Of a stretch of DNA of 46,558 nt, positions 16,480-24,659 are shown in pieces (within the stretch, counting starts at the first letter, position 1; every line of letters starts with the position of its first letter). Made by a program: the position numbers and the translations under genes. The stretch is from positions 1 through 46,558 of the forward strand of contig JAPLCN010000183.1 in NCBI GenBank assembly GCA_026392215.1, in the 5' to 3' direction. The notes below the pieces were generated by a model. That model was not told the origin of the DNA, made no database searches, and saw only the letters and a program-made list of their open reading frames with translations. Origin of the DNA: Actinomycetota bacterium (lineage in GTDB: Bacteria > Actinomycetota > Humimicrobiia > Humimicrobiales > Humimicrobiaceae).

Positions 16480-17817
16480 CTAAAATTTAGGAAAAGGAAA
16501 GTTAAATCCTTTCTTATTAAACCCTCCTGAAAATTGCTTTAAAAGATGTCTGGTGCTTTCAAATTGTTTTAAAAGCCTGTTTACGTCATTTACAGTAGTG
16601 CCGCTGCCCCCTGCAATTCTTTTCTTCCTGCTTCCATTTATTAAATCCGGATTTCTTCTTTCCTGCACTGTCATGGAATTAATTATCGCTTCTATTCTGT
16701 CTAACTGCCTGTCATCAAGGTCGACATCCTTCAATGCTTTGCTTTTACCCATCATCGGGAGCATTGAAAATACTTTTTCCAGAGAGCCAAGCTTCTTTAC
16801 ACTTTTAAGCTGGTCTAGAAAATCTTCAAAATTTAACTCACTTTTATATATTTTTTCTTCAAGCTCTTTAGCCTTTTTTTCATCTATTAATTTTTCTGTT
16901 TTTTCAATCAATGTAAGGACATCACCCATTCCAAGTATTCTGGATGCCATCCTGTCAGGATAAAAAATATCAAAGTCTTCAATCTTTTCACCTGTAGAAA
17001 CAAATTTAATAGGTTTTTTTACTACATGGTTTATTGAAAGTGCAGCTCCGCCGCGTGAGTCGCTATCAAGTTTGGTTAATATGATTCCATCATATTCAAG
17101 TTTGTTGTTGAACTCTTTTGCCACATTCACAGCTTCCTGGCCAGACATTGAATCAACAACCAGATATATCTGATGAGGTTTAACCTTTTTTTTAATTTCA
17201 ACAACTTCACTCATCATCTCCTTGTCTATCTGAAGCCTGCCTGCAGTATCAATTATCACGATGTCACTTGCAGTTTTTCTCAATGCACCAATTCCGTTTA
17301 CAGAAATAGAAACAGAATCCTTGCTTTCATCTTCATGGTAAACTTCACAGCCAATTTTTTTTGAATAATCCATTAACTGCAGGATTGCAGCAGGCCTGTA
17401 TACATCAGCAGCTATTAAAGAAACTTTTTTTGCATATTTTGACTTCAGTAAACTCGCCAGTTTAACACTGCATGTTGTTTTGCCTGAACCCTGAAGCCCT
17501 ACGATCATAATAATTGTCGGGATTCTTTGAGAAAAATTAATCAGGCTTGAAGCACCCCCAAGCATGTTGACCATTTCATCATTAACAATTTTTATAACCT
17601 GTTGAAGGGGGGTCAGACTTTCCAGGATATTTTCACCGATAGCTTTTTGTTTTACATTTTCCAGGAATTCTTTTACAACCAGAAAATTTACATCGGCTTC
17701 CAGCAAAGTTAGCTTGATTTCCCTTAAAGAATCGTCCAGATCCTTAGGGCTTAAACTGCCCTTGTTTTTAATTTTAAAAAATAAATCTTCAAATTTTGAA
17801 GTTAAAAATTCAAACAT
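16480..17817 (-). CDS. ffh: Signal recognition particle GTPase Ffh
   Basis: 445-aa SRP54 homologue that binds signal sequences of nascent membrane proteins and docks with FtsY. N domain 1-95; G domain with G1 GLQGSGKTT (107-115), DTAGR near 190 and TKLD near 249; C-terminal M domain with the RNA-binding RRNPDLINGSRKKRIAGGSG stretch near 381-400. The M domain ends with only a short tail (KKGFNFPFPKF). A scar of mobile DNA separates it from ftsY upstream. The SRP RNA is not in the window. Confidence 0.97.
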   Translation of the reverse strand: MFEFLTSKFEDLFFKIKNKGSLSPKDLDDSLREIKLTLLEADVNFLVVKEFLENVKQKAIGENILESLTPLQQVIKIVNDEMVNMLGGASSLINFSQRIPTIIMIVGLQGSGKTTCSVKLASLLKSKYAKKVSLIAADVYRPAAILQLMDYSKKIGCEVYHEDESKDSVSISVNGIGALRKTASDIVIIDTAGRLQIDKEMMSEVVEIKKKVKPHQIYLVVDSMSGQEAVNVAKEFNNKLEYDGIILTKLDSDSRGGAALSINHVVKKPIKFVSTGEKIEDFDIFYPDRMASRILGMGDVLTLIEKTEKLIDEKKAKELEEKIYKSELNFEDFLDQLKSVKKLGSLEKVFSMLPMMGKSKALKDVDLDDRQLDRIEAIINSMTVQERRNPDLINGSRKKRIAGGSGTTVNDVNRLLKQFESTRHLLKQFSGGFNKKGFNFPFPKF

Positions 17818-17866
17818 TTTTATTTAATGACCATATAATTAAAATAATAAATTTAATAAATAATAA

Positions 17867-17985
17867 TATTATTGGGGTATCCGCTTTACTCTCGTAACCA
17901 CTATACATAGTGTTTTGCATATGTTCTTCCATGCTTCAATACTACATTTAGTATAAACGGGAGTAAAGCGGATACCCCAATAATA
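17867..17985. repeat. 119-bp MITE-like nested palindrome between ffh and ftsY
   Basis: Two 28-nt arms, 17867-17894 and 17958-17985, are inverted repeats with a single difference that still pairs as G-U in plus-strand RNA. Each carries GGGGTATCCGCTTTACTC or its complement. The 63-nt centre holds two further small hairpins: CACTA-TACA-TAGTG (17899-17912) and ATACTA-CATT-TAGTAT (17939-17954). There is no open frame. The G+C-richer arms contrast with the AT-rich flanks. Most likely a miniature inverted-repeat element or its relic; a structured RNA is the alternative. Confidence 0.7.
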
Positions 17986-17990
17986 CAAAA

Positions 17991-18159
17991 CCGGTATTAG
18001 TGACATCCTCACGGCAATAAATTACCGTGCATCCCTTTGGGGATTTGGTTCCTGCTTCACGGAGCCAACTTGCAGTGCAGAGGTTGTTCTCTCCACAGGC
18101 TTAAATTCGGATGTGTCCCACCCTATAATAAAATATTGTAACAAGGACAGGCAACCTTG
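17991..18159 (-). mobile_element. IS200/IS605-type element relic: tnpB 3' end plus right-end hairpin
   Basis: On the minus strand an open stretch (18159-18022) ends with a TnpB-like tail: FKPVERTTSALQVGS then VKQEP, finishing with TAA at 18022. The K-P-V-E and V/M-K-Q-E signatures are characteristic of TnpB C-termini in IS200/IS605/IS607 elements. The stop codon lies inside a hairpin (CACGGTAA, 4-nt loop, TTGCCGTG; 18029-18010), as expected for the right end and the overlapping omega-RNA region. Upstream the frame is closed by TGA at 18162 and no catalytic or zinc-finger part of TnpB remains. So this is a decayed remnant; its outer boundary near 17991 is approximate. Confidence 0.68.
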
Positions 18160-18232
18160 TCAATCAAACAAAAGTCGCTCTCATCTCGGATTTGAAAAAC
18201 CTTAGGATTCCTGCTTTTGTTCCTAAAAAAAA

Positions 18233-19105
18233 TTAATCAATTAATAAATCAACAAATTTTTCCGGATCAAAATAACTGATATCCTCAATTTTTTCCCCGT
18301 AAGTTATAAATTTGACTGGAATACTCAAATCATTTTTTATAGTTAAAACTATGCCGCCTCTGGAGGTGCTGTCTGCCTTAGTTAAAATTATTCCTGTAAC
18401 ATTTAAGGCTTTATGGAAAATTTCAGCCTGCGATTTTGCATTCTGGCCTGTATTTGAATCAATAACCAGCAGAACTTCATCCGGATCTCTGCCAATTTTC
18501 CTGTTTATGATTCTTTGTATTTTTTTTAGTTCATCAATAAGATTTGACGATGTCTGCATTCTGCCGGCAGTATCAATTATTACGATGTCAATATTTTTAG
18601 CAACTGCACTGTCTATACTATCATAAACTACTGCGCCAGGATCAGAATTTCTCTGATGATGTATTACTTCTATGCCTAATTTTTCTCCGAAAAACTGGAT
18701 CTGCTCTATTGCTGCAGCTCTGAATGTATCAGCAGCTGCTATCATAATGTGGCTGCCTTCTTTTTGAAGCAAGTATGACAGCTTTGCTATACTGCTTGTT
18801 TTCCCTACACCATTTACTCCGATAACAAGTATTATGAACGGTTTTCTGCCGGCAGTATTAATTTTTTGAGGTTTGCCAAAGTCCAATATTTTTTTTATTT
18901 TTTCCTTAATTAAGTTTTTTATTTCATTAAAATTATTAACATTATTTTTAAAACAGTATTCCCGAGTCTCATTTAAAATACATCCCGCTGTCTCAACGCT
19001 TACATTGCTAAGGATTAATTCTTCTTCCAGGTTATCCCAGAACTGGGGATTGCTGCCTTTAAATTTATTCCATAAATAGCTTAAATTTTTAACTAGCTTG
19101 AACAT
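18233..19105 (-). CDS. ftsY: Signal recognition particle receptor FtsY
   Basis: 290-aa SRP receptor GTPase, essentially only the NG domains; the acidic A domain of E. coli FtsY is absent, so membrane contact would rely on the short N-terminal amphipathic stretch (MFKLVKNLSYLWNKFK). G1 is GVNGVGKTSS (96-105), followed by DTAGRMQTSSNLIDEL, TKADSTSRGG and the terminal FVDLLID. The gene overlaps the end of smc by 17 nt, so the two are translationally linked. Confidence 0.95.
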   Translation of the reverse strand: MFKLVKNLSYLWNKFKGSNPQFWDNLEEELILSNVSVETAGCILNETREYCFKNNVNNFNEIKNLIKEKIKKILDFGKPQKINTAGRKPFIILVIGVNGVGKTSSIAKLSYLLQKEGSHIMIAAADTFRAAAIEQIQFFGEKLGIEVIHHQRNSDPGAVVYDSIDSAVAKNIDIVIIDTAGRMQTSSNLIDELKKIQRIINRKIGRDPDEVLLVIDSNTGQNAKSQAEIFHKALNVTGIILTKADSTSRGGIVLTIKNDLSIPVKFITYGEKIEDISYFDPEKFVDLLID

Positions 19106-21410
19106 AATTATCTTTTATCTTTTCTGAAACTATTTTTGTCACTCCATTTGACTGCATTGTAAATCCATAAATAATATCAGCTGCTTCCATGGTTTTTTTC
19201 TGGTGAGTAATCATTATTATCTGCCTTCCCAGAGCAAATATTTTTGCCAAAGTCAGAAATCTGACTAAATTAGCATCATCTAGGGCTGCATCAATTTCAT
19301 CAAATATATAAAAAGGAGAAGAATTTACCGCAAATATTGAAAATAAATATGCAATAGAAACCAGGGCTTTCTCTCCGCCGGATAACAGCTGCAGAGAAAC
19401 ACTTTTATTGTTTCCTGTGTCAGCCTTAATATCAATTCCGAAATCATCACCTGCTTCATCAATATCGGTCAATAAAATCTCACCTTCTCCTAACGGAAAT
19501 AAAATCTTAAAATAATATTTAAAATTTTCATTTATTTCATTAAATTTTTCGTTAAAGTATTCCCTGATTTTCTGATTCAGCTCTATGATCAGTTTTTCCA
19601 GGCTTTTTCTGCTTTCATTTAAATCATTTTTCTGGTTATCAAGAAATTCAAAACGTTCCTTAACTTTTTCATATTCCAAGTGTGCGTTAGGATTTATGTT
19701 CCTGTATTTTACAAGCTCGCTTCTTAACTGCCTTACTTTTGATTCACACATTTCAACATTTTCTGATGGTTTAAAATTTTTCATAATATAATCTACAGAC
19801 ATATTATATTCATCAAAAATTTTTATGCTTAAATCCTTTACCTTTTCCTTTATTTGCTCCTTTTTCAGATTGCTCCGGTAAATTTCATTTTCAAGAAAAT
19901 GCTTTCTTGAGCTTAACTTGTTTAACTCGTCAAAATATCTGCTCAGTTTCAACTGGCCTGAATTTGACGCTTCCTTTTTCCTGTTAAGCTTTGAAGATAT
20001 TTCATTTTTTATTTTTTTGGAAACATCCAGTAGTCTGATAGAATTTTTAAGTAAAAGATTTAAATTGGCGATATTTAACTGTGCATATCCCTTAATTTCT
20101 TTTAGTCTGTTTAATCTGTCTTCAATATTTATTTTATTTTCCGGCAATATGGCTACTTTAATATCTTCATTTCCGGTATCTTTCGGAGAACCACTTACTG
20201 AAACAAACATATTTTTGATTAAACAAAGCTCTGAAGTAATAATTTCCCGGAACCCTTTTACATCTTTAAGGAAGCTTTCCTTTGCCCATTCCTGCGCATT
20301 ACTGAAAAATTCATCAATTAATTTTAAAATTTCATCAATTTTTTCAATTGTTTTTTCAACTTCCTTCTTCTCAGCAACCTGTACGCCCTGATTTTCAGAT
20401 TCCGGAATGTTTTTATTATTAAAAGCATTGGAAATATCGTTTACGGCGAAATTAATCATATTTATTATTGTTTCAACGGAAGTTTTCTGATTTAAAATCA
20501 TAGACTTGATATTGCTTAACTGGCTGTCAAGAAGATTGAAAGAATAATTTTTATCTTCCAGTTTATTATAATTATCTTTTTCCTCATAAAACATACTTTC
20601 AAATTCTTTTTTTTGGGCATTTATTATTTGAACCTTCTTATCAGTTTCAATCACCTCTGATGAGTTTTTTTCAGAAACCCTGTTCTCCTCGTCCCATTTA
20701 CGGTTAAGATTATTTATATTTGTAATAAAAAGCGAAACTTCCTGATTTTTCATTTCCTGTGACAGATCAAAAAATATTTTTGATTTTTGAGCTTCAATTG
20801 CCAAGGGGTCCATTGTTCTTTTAACTTCATGAAGCAAATCATTTACCCTGTTAATATCGCCTTCAACTAAGTCAAGCTTTGCCCTGGATTTATCCCTTCT
20901 GATTTTATGCCTTGATACCCCGATTATTTCATCAATGATATGTTTTCTGTCAGCAGGTTTATAAAGAATGACATTGTTAATCTGCCCCTGGCTAATTATT
21001 GTATATAAGCCTTTGCCAATTCCACTTTCTGCAATCAGGTCCTGAATATCTGTTAGCCTGCATGGAGATGAATTTATAAAATACTCGCTCCCGCCTTTTA
21101 TATAGACCCTTCTGGTAAATTTAACTTCCGCAAACTCAACAGGAAGAACTCTGTCGGTATTATCAAAAACAAGCGAAACCTCAGCAATTGCAAGCTCTTC
21201 ATTCTTGCTTTTAAAAATAACATCTCCCATTGAAGTACTTCTTAAAGATTTAGGGCTTTGTTCTCCCAGAACCCATGAAATTGCGTCAACAATATTGCTT
21301 TTGCCGCTTCCATTCGGTCCGACTATTATGCTTATCCCCTGCTCGAATATTAAACTGCTTTTAGTCCCGAAAGATTTAAAGCCGCGTAAATATATATTTT
21401 TCAAATACAA
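19089..21410 (-). CDS. smc: Short SMC-like chromosome-condensation ATPase lacking a recognisable hinge
   Basis: SMC family ATPase. N-terminal head: MYLKNIYLRGFKSFGTK, Walker A GPNGSGKS (31-38) and the Q-loop IISQGQINNV. C-terminal head: LSGGEK at 676-681, Walker B ending FDE at 703-705, and the H-loop THQ near 735. These are diagnostic of Smc. The protein is only 773 aa against about 1150-1200 usually; the middle (about 170-640) is charged coiled coil and low-complexity sequence in which I see no SMC hinge glycine motifs. The start TTG at 21410 follows AAGGA by about 7 nt and gives the canonical MYLK beginning; TTG 21434 has no ribosome site. Between rnc and ftsY, the usual smc position. Confidence 0.88.
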   Translation of the reverse strand: MYLKNIYLRGFKSFGTKSSLIFEQGISIIVGPNGSGKSNIVDAISWVLGEQSPKSLRSTSMGDVIFKSKNEELAIAEVSLVFDNTDRVLPVEFAEVKFTRRVYIKGGSEYFINSSPCRLTDIQDLIAESGIGKGLYTIISQGQINNVILYKPADRKHIIDEIIGVSRHKIRRDKSRAKLDLVEGDINRVNDLLHEVKRTMDPLAIEAQKSKIFFDLSQEMKNQEVSLFITNINNLNRKWDEENRVSEKNSSEVIETDKKVQIINAQKKEFESMFYEEKDNYNKLEDKNYSFNLLDSQLSNIKSMILNQKTSVETIINMINFAVNDISNAFNNKNIPESENQGVQVAEKKEVEKTIEKIDEILKLIDEFFSNAQEWAKESFLKDVKGFREIITSELCLIKNMFVSVSGSPKDTGNEDIKVAILPENKINIEDRLNRLKEIKGYAQLNIANLNLLLKNSIRLLDVSKKIKNEISSKLNRKKEASNSGQLKLSRYFDELNKLSSRKHFLENEIYRSNLKKEQIKEKVKDLSIKIFDEYNMSVDYIMKNFKPSENVEMCESKVRQLRSELVKYRNINPNAHLEYEKVKERFEFLDNQKNDLNESRKSLEKLIIELNQKIREYFNEKFNEINENFKYYFKILFPLGEGEILLTDIDEAGDDFGIDIKADTGNNKSVSLQLLSGGEKALVSIAYLFSIFAVNSSPFYIFDEIDAALDDANLVRFLTLAKIFALGRQIIMITHQKKTMEAADIIYGFTMQSNGVTKIVSEKIKDNYVQAS

Positions 21411-21487
21411 AATATTTTCCTTTGACTTAAACAATTGTAAGTAAATTATATTAAAAGCTTTTTATAGTCAATTAAATTTATAACAAA

Positions 21488-22204
21488 CTATTTCTGCTTG
21501 TTAATATAATTATCAAGTGCATTTTTTGCTGCAAGCTGCTCTGAATCTTTCTTGCTTTTACCTGAACCAATACCGATTATTTCATCTCCAAGCATTGCTG
21601 CAGAATGAAACATTTTGTCATGGTCGGGACCTTCAGCACTTGCAAGCTTGTATTTTATCAGGGGAAGTCCTTTTGCTTGTATAATTTCCTGCAGGTAAGT
21701 TTTATAATCAAATATTTCCGGGCTTTTTATGCTTTCATCAATAAAAGGCTTAAATAAGTCCAAAAACCATTTCTTTGCAAAATCAATACCCTTATCAATA
21801 TAAACAGCGCCTATAAATGCTTCAAAGCAGTCTGCCACAATAGATTCTTTTTTTCTGCCATCACATATTTCTTCATTTTCACTTAAAAGAACATACTCGT
21901 TTAAATTGATTTCAAGCGCATATAATGCAAGAGTAGACTCTTTTATTAAATATGCACGTATTTTTGCAAGTTTTCCTTCTGCATAACTTCCGTATTTTTC
22001 AATCAGATAAGTAGTAATAATAAAAGATAGGATAGAATCACCTAAAAACTCCAATTGTTCATTTCCGCGTGATTCTTTATTGATCTGATGGGCAAAAGAA
22101 CGATGGGTAAGGCTTAAGTAATATACATTAAGGTCATTTGGAATTATTTTTAACTTAAAAAGCCAAAGCAAAATTTTCTTGGTGAAAAGTCCTTCTTCAT
22201 ACAT
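21488..22204 (-). CDS. rnc: Ribonuclease III
   Basis: 238-aa double-strand-specific endoribonuclease for rRNA and mRNA processing. The nuclease signature NEQLEFLGDSIL (48-59) and the second acidic motif VADCFEAFIGAVYID are present; the C-terminal double-stranded-RNA-binding domain runs from about 160 (YKTYLQEIIQ) to GSGKSKKDSEQLAAKNAL. Follows acpP by 27 nt and precedes smc, the common acpP-rnc-smc-ftsY order. Confidence 0.96.
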   Translation of the reverse strand: MYEEGLFTKKILLWLFKLKIIPNDLNVYYLSLTHRSFAHQINKESRGNEQLEFLGDSILSFIITTYLIEKYGSYAEGKLAKIRAYLIKESTLALYALEINLNEYVLLSENEEICDGRKKESIVADCFEAFIGAVYIDKGIDFAKKWFLDLFKPFIDESIKSPEIFDYKTYLQEIIQAKGLPLIKYKLASAEGPDHDKMFHSAAMLGDEIIGIGSGKSKKDSEQLAAKNALDNYINKQK

Positions 22205-22231
22205 TTTCTAACCTGTTTGACTATGTGACAA

Positions 22232-22465
22232 TTATTTTGAATGCTTAGCTATATAGTCCAGAGCATCCTGAACAGTTAATATTTTTTCAGCGTCAGTATC
22301 GCTTATTTCAATCTGAAATTTATCTTCCAGTGACATGATAAGCTCTACCAGGTCCAGGGAATCTGCTCCCAAATCATCAACAAATTTGCTTTCCTGTTTA
22401 ACATCATCTGCATTAACTCCAAGAACATCCACTAAAATTTCTTTTATCTTTTCAAAATTTTCCAT
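22232..22465 (-). CDS. acpP: Acyl carrier protein
   Basis: 77-aa acyl carrier protein; the phosphopantetheine attachment serine is S36 in [11 protein letters not shown]. It is preceded by a strong GGGAGG ribosome site. Situated between plsX and rnc. It carries acyl chains for fatty acid synthesis and is also the donor for PlsX and LipB, both in this window. Confidence 0.97.
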   Translation of the reverse strand: MENFEKIKEILVDVLGVNADDVKQESKFVDDLGADSLDLVELIMSLEDKFQIEISDTDAEKILTVQDALDYIAKHSK

Positions 22466-22507
22466 TATTCCTCCCGGTTCAGAAATGAACTTGAATTTAT
22501 TATTTTA

Positions 22508-23503
22508 TTAATTATTAATTTGTTTTGCAATTTTTTCAATTAAACTATTTTTCTGCCCATCAAGTGCAACCCTTACTGCGTTTGTTATTGCTTTGGCTTT
22601 TGAGCTTCCATGAGCAATAATTACTATTCCATTAACACCTACTAAAAAGGTTCCGCCATATTCCTCATAATCGAACTTCTTTTTCATATTCTTAAATGGT
22701 TTTTTTAAAATTGCAGCGCATATTTTAGACGTAAAATTTGCAATTAGGATTTGCCTTATTTCACTAAAAAATAAATCTGCAAGCCCTTCAATGGACTTTA
22801 ATAATACATTACCCGTAAATCCATCGCATACTACCACATCTGCTACTCCATTAAACAAGTCTCTGCCTTCAATATTGCCTACAAAATTAACTTCCTTAAA
22901 TTCTTTTAATAATTTAAATGCTTCTATTGAAAGTTCGTTTCCTTTTCCTTCTTCACTGCCAACATTTAATAAACCTACTTTCGGGTTTTTAGTATTAAGG
23001 ATATTTTCATAATATATTTTACCCATTAGAGCAAATTGTCTTAAATATTGAGGTTTGCAGTCAGTATTTGCCCCTGCATCTATTAAAACTACAGGCTTGT
23101 CTGCAAGGGGAACAACTATGGCTATTGCTGGCCTTAAAACTCCCTCCAGCCTTTTAACATTAAGCAATGAGCTTGCCATAACTGCACCTGTATTGCCTGC
23201 TGAAACAAAAGCTCCCTGAAGATTTTCTGAAAGAAGCTGTGTTCCAATAAATATTGAGCTGTCTTTCTTATGCTTGACTACATCACCTGGGTGATCATTC
23301 ATAAGTACTTCCTGGCTGCACCCTATAATTTTAAATACACTTAAATCTATATTTGAATCCGAAGCAATTTTCTCAATTCTATCTTTGATCCCAACTAATA
23401 TTATTTCAGCATTATATTTCCGGTAAGCATCAATTGAGCCTTTTAATATTTCCAAAGGAGCATAATCTCCACCCATTGCATCAATTATTATCGGCCTACT
23501 CAA
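22508..23503 (-). CDS. plsX: Phosphate acyltransferase PlsX
   Basis: 331-aa PlsX, converting acyl-ACP to acyl-phosphate for phospholipid synthesis. Conserved stretches: IIIDAMGGDYAPLEI at the start, DHPGDVVKHKKDSSI, GAFVSAGNTGAVMASS, VLIDAGANTDCKP, and the C-terminal EEYGGTFLVGVNGIVIIAHG. TTG start with AAGGAAAA just upstream. Directly upstream of acpP, with a 42-nt gap. Confidence 0.96.
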   Translation of the reverse strand: MSRPIIIDAMGGDYAPLEILKGSIDAYRKYNAEIILVGIKDRIEKIASDSNIDLSVFKIIGCSQEVLMNDHPGDVVKHKKDSSIFIGTQLLSENLQGAFVSAGNTGAVMASSLLNVKRLEGVLRPAIAIVVPLADKPVVLIDAGANTDCKPQYLRQFALMGKIYYENILNTKNPKVGLLNVGSEEGKGNELSIEAFKLLKEFKEVNFVGNIEGRDLFNGVADVVVCDGFTGNVLLKSIEGLADLFFSEIRQILIANFTSKICAAILKKPFKNMKKKFDYEEYGGTFLVGVNGIVIIAHGSSKAKAITNAVRVALDGQKNSLIEKIAKQINN

Positions 23504-23549
23504 TATTTTCCTTTAAGTAATTATTTTTTTATTTCATATAAATAATAAT

Positions 23550-24617
23550 TTATAATTTTTTTGGAAAATTTATTAACAAATCGACATCAACATGTTTGTT
23601 AACCATTTCTATCATTTTATCAATTTTAACAAATTCATGAAATCTTACCCTTCCCATTATCTCGTTTATTTTCTCCATAGTGGTTAAGGTATCAAAAGGA
23701 ACAAGTATTATCGGTATACCAAGTTCTTCAGCTCTGCTGGTCACAACCGTAGGAGGCTGAAAATTGCCTGTAAGTATTAAACATTTTGTATCGGTCTCAA
23801 GCGCAGCAAGCTGGACATCTGCCCTGTCCCCGCCTGTAATGACAGCCTTATCCGATTGTTTTTTAAAAAATAAGAGGGCTTGTTCTTCGCTCATAGCTCC
23901 AATCATAAAAGAAGCTATCAGCTCATCAACCTTATCTTTTGCACAAATTATCTTGCCTTCAAGCAAGTATGCAAGCTCTTTTATTGTAATAGAGGACAAA
24001 GTCTTATCTATATACAGGCATCCAAAAACTTTTATATTTTTTTTTGAAAAGAAAGGCAGGATGATATCTGCCAGATAATCTGTCTGATTTTGCGGAATCC
24101 AATTGATTATTATTCCGCCAAAATTTTCTCCCAAAAATTCTTTCGCAAGGAGAACTGTATCAACAATTTCGGTGGAATATTTCAATATAAGAATTGCTTT
24201 TGCTTTTAACCTTGAGCATATATCTTTTGAAGAAATACCTAAAAATATTCCATTTTCAATATTTTTAGCACCTTCAAGTAAAACGATATTCTTGCTTTGC
24301 TTTATCTTCCGATAGGATTTCTCGATAATATTTAAGAAATTCTTTGAGAAATCTTCATCACGCAGTCCTTCTCTGTAATAATTCTGCGTAAGGACAATAG
24401 GAGCAATATCTTCAAGATCATCCTTGATTTCAAGAACTTCCCCTATATATTTGGCATCTTCATCAGTTGTTACGCCATTAATTCTTACCGGCAAAGTTCC
24501 GGCTGGTTTCATATAACCAACCTTTAGTCCGCGTCCAATCAAAATTTTGCCCAGAGCAATGCATAATGAGCTTTTTCCTGAATAAGCTTCATTGGATACA
24601 AAATACAAAGGAACCAT
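23550..24617 (-). CDS. BioD-like NTPase with DRTGG domain (phosphotransacetylase N-terminal-type protein)
   Basis: 355-aa protein built like the N-terminal regulatory part of long phosphotransacetylases but lacking the catalytic PTA domain. The first 210 residues are a BioD-like P-loop fold (SNEAYSGKSSLCIALGK at 8-24, KPAG near 36); residues about 215-325 form the DRTGG domain, with ITGGDRADVQLAALETD. Such stand-alone proteins are often next to ADP-forming acyl-CoA synthetases, as here (upstream gene, 42-nt gap). A regulatory or sensing role in acetyl-CoA/acetate metabolism is inference; no enzymatic activity can be assigned. AAAGGAGG precedes the ATG. Confidence 0.82.
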   Translation of the reverse strand: MVPLYFVSNEAYSGKSSLCIALGKILIGRGLKVGYMKPAGTLPVRINGVTTDEDAKYIGEVLEIKDDLEDIAPIVLTQNYYREGLRDEDFSKNFLNIIEKSYRKIKQSKNIVLLEGAKNIENGIFLGISSKDICSRLKAKAILILKYSTEIVDTVLLAKEFLGENFGGIIINWIPQNQTDYLADIILPFFSKKNIKVFGCLYIDKTLSSITIKELAYLLEGKIICAKDKVDELIASFMIGAMSEEQALLFFKKQSDKAVITGGDRADVQLAALETDTKCLILTGNFQPPTVVTSRAEELGIPIILVPFDTLTTMEKINEIMGRVRFHEFVKIDKMIEMVNKHVDVDLLINFPKKL

Positions 24618-24659
24618 TTTGTCCTCCTTTAATATTATTAAGATCCGCTAATACTTCTA

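Noticed and set aside
17867-17985. Large hairpin downstream of ftsY read as a rho-independent terminator
   Set aside because: Arms of 28 bp with a 63-nt structured centre and no U-run are unlike a terminator; a mobile-element or RNA explanation fits better.
17818-18232. SRP (4.5S) RNA gene next to ffh/ftsY
   Set aside because: I searched both strands for the conserved GGAAGNNNGCA-type apical loop and found none; the structured part is explained by the palindrome and tnpB relic.
19918-20391. 157-codon plus-strand frame opposite the smc coiled-coil part
   Set aside because: Phe/Ser/Leu-rich translation typical of the complement of a Lys/Glu-rich coiled coil; no ribosome site.
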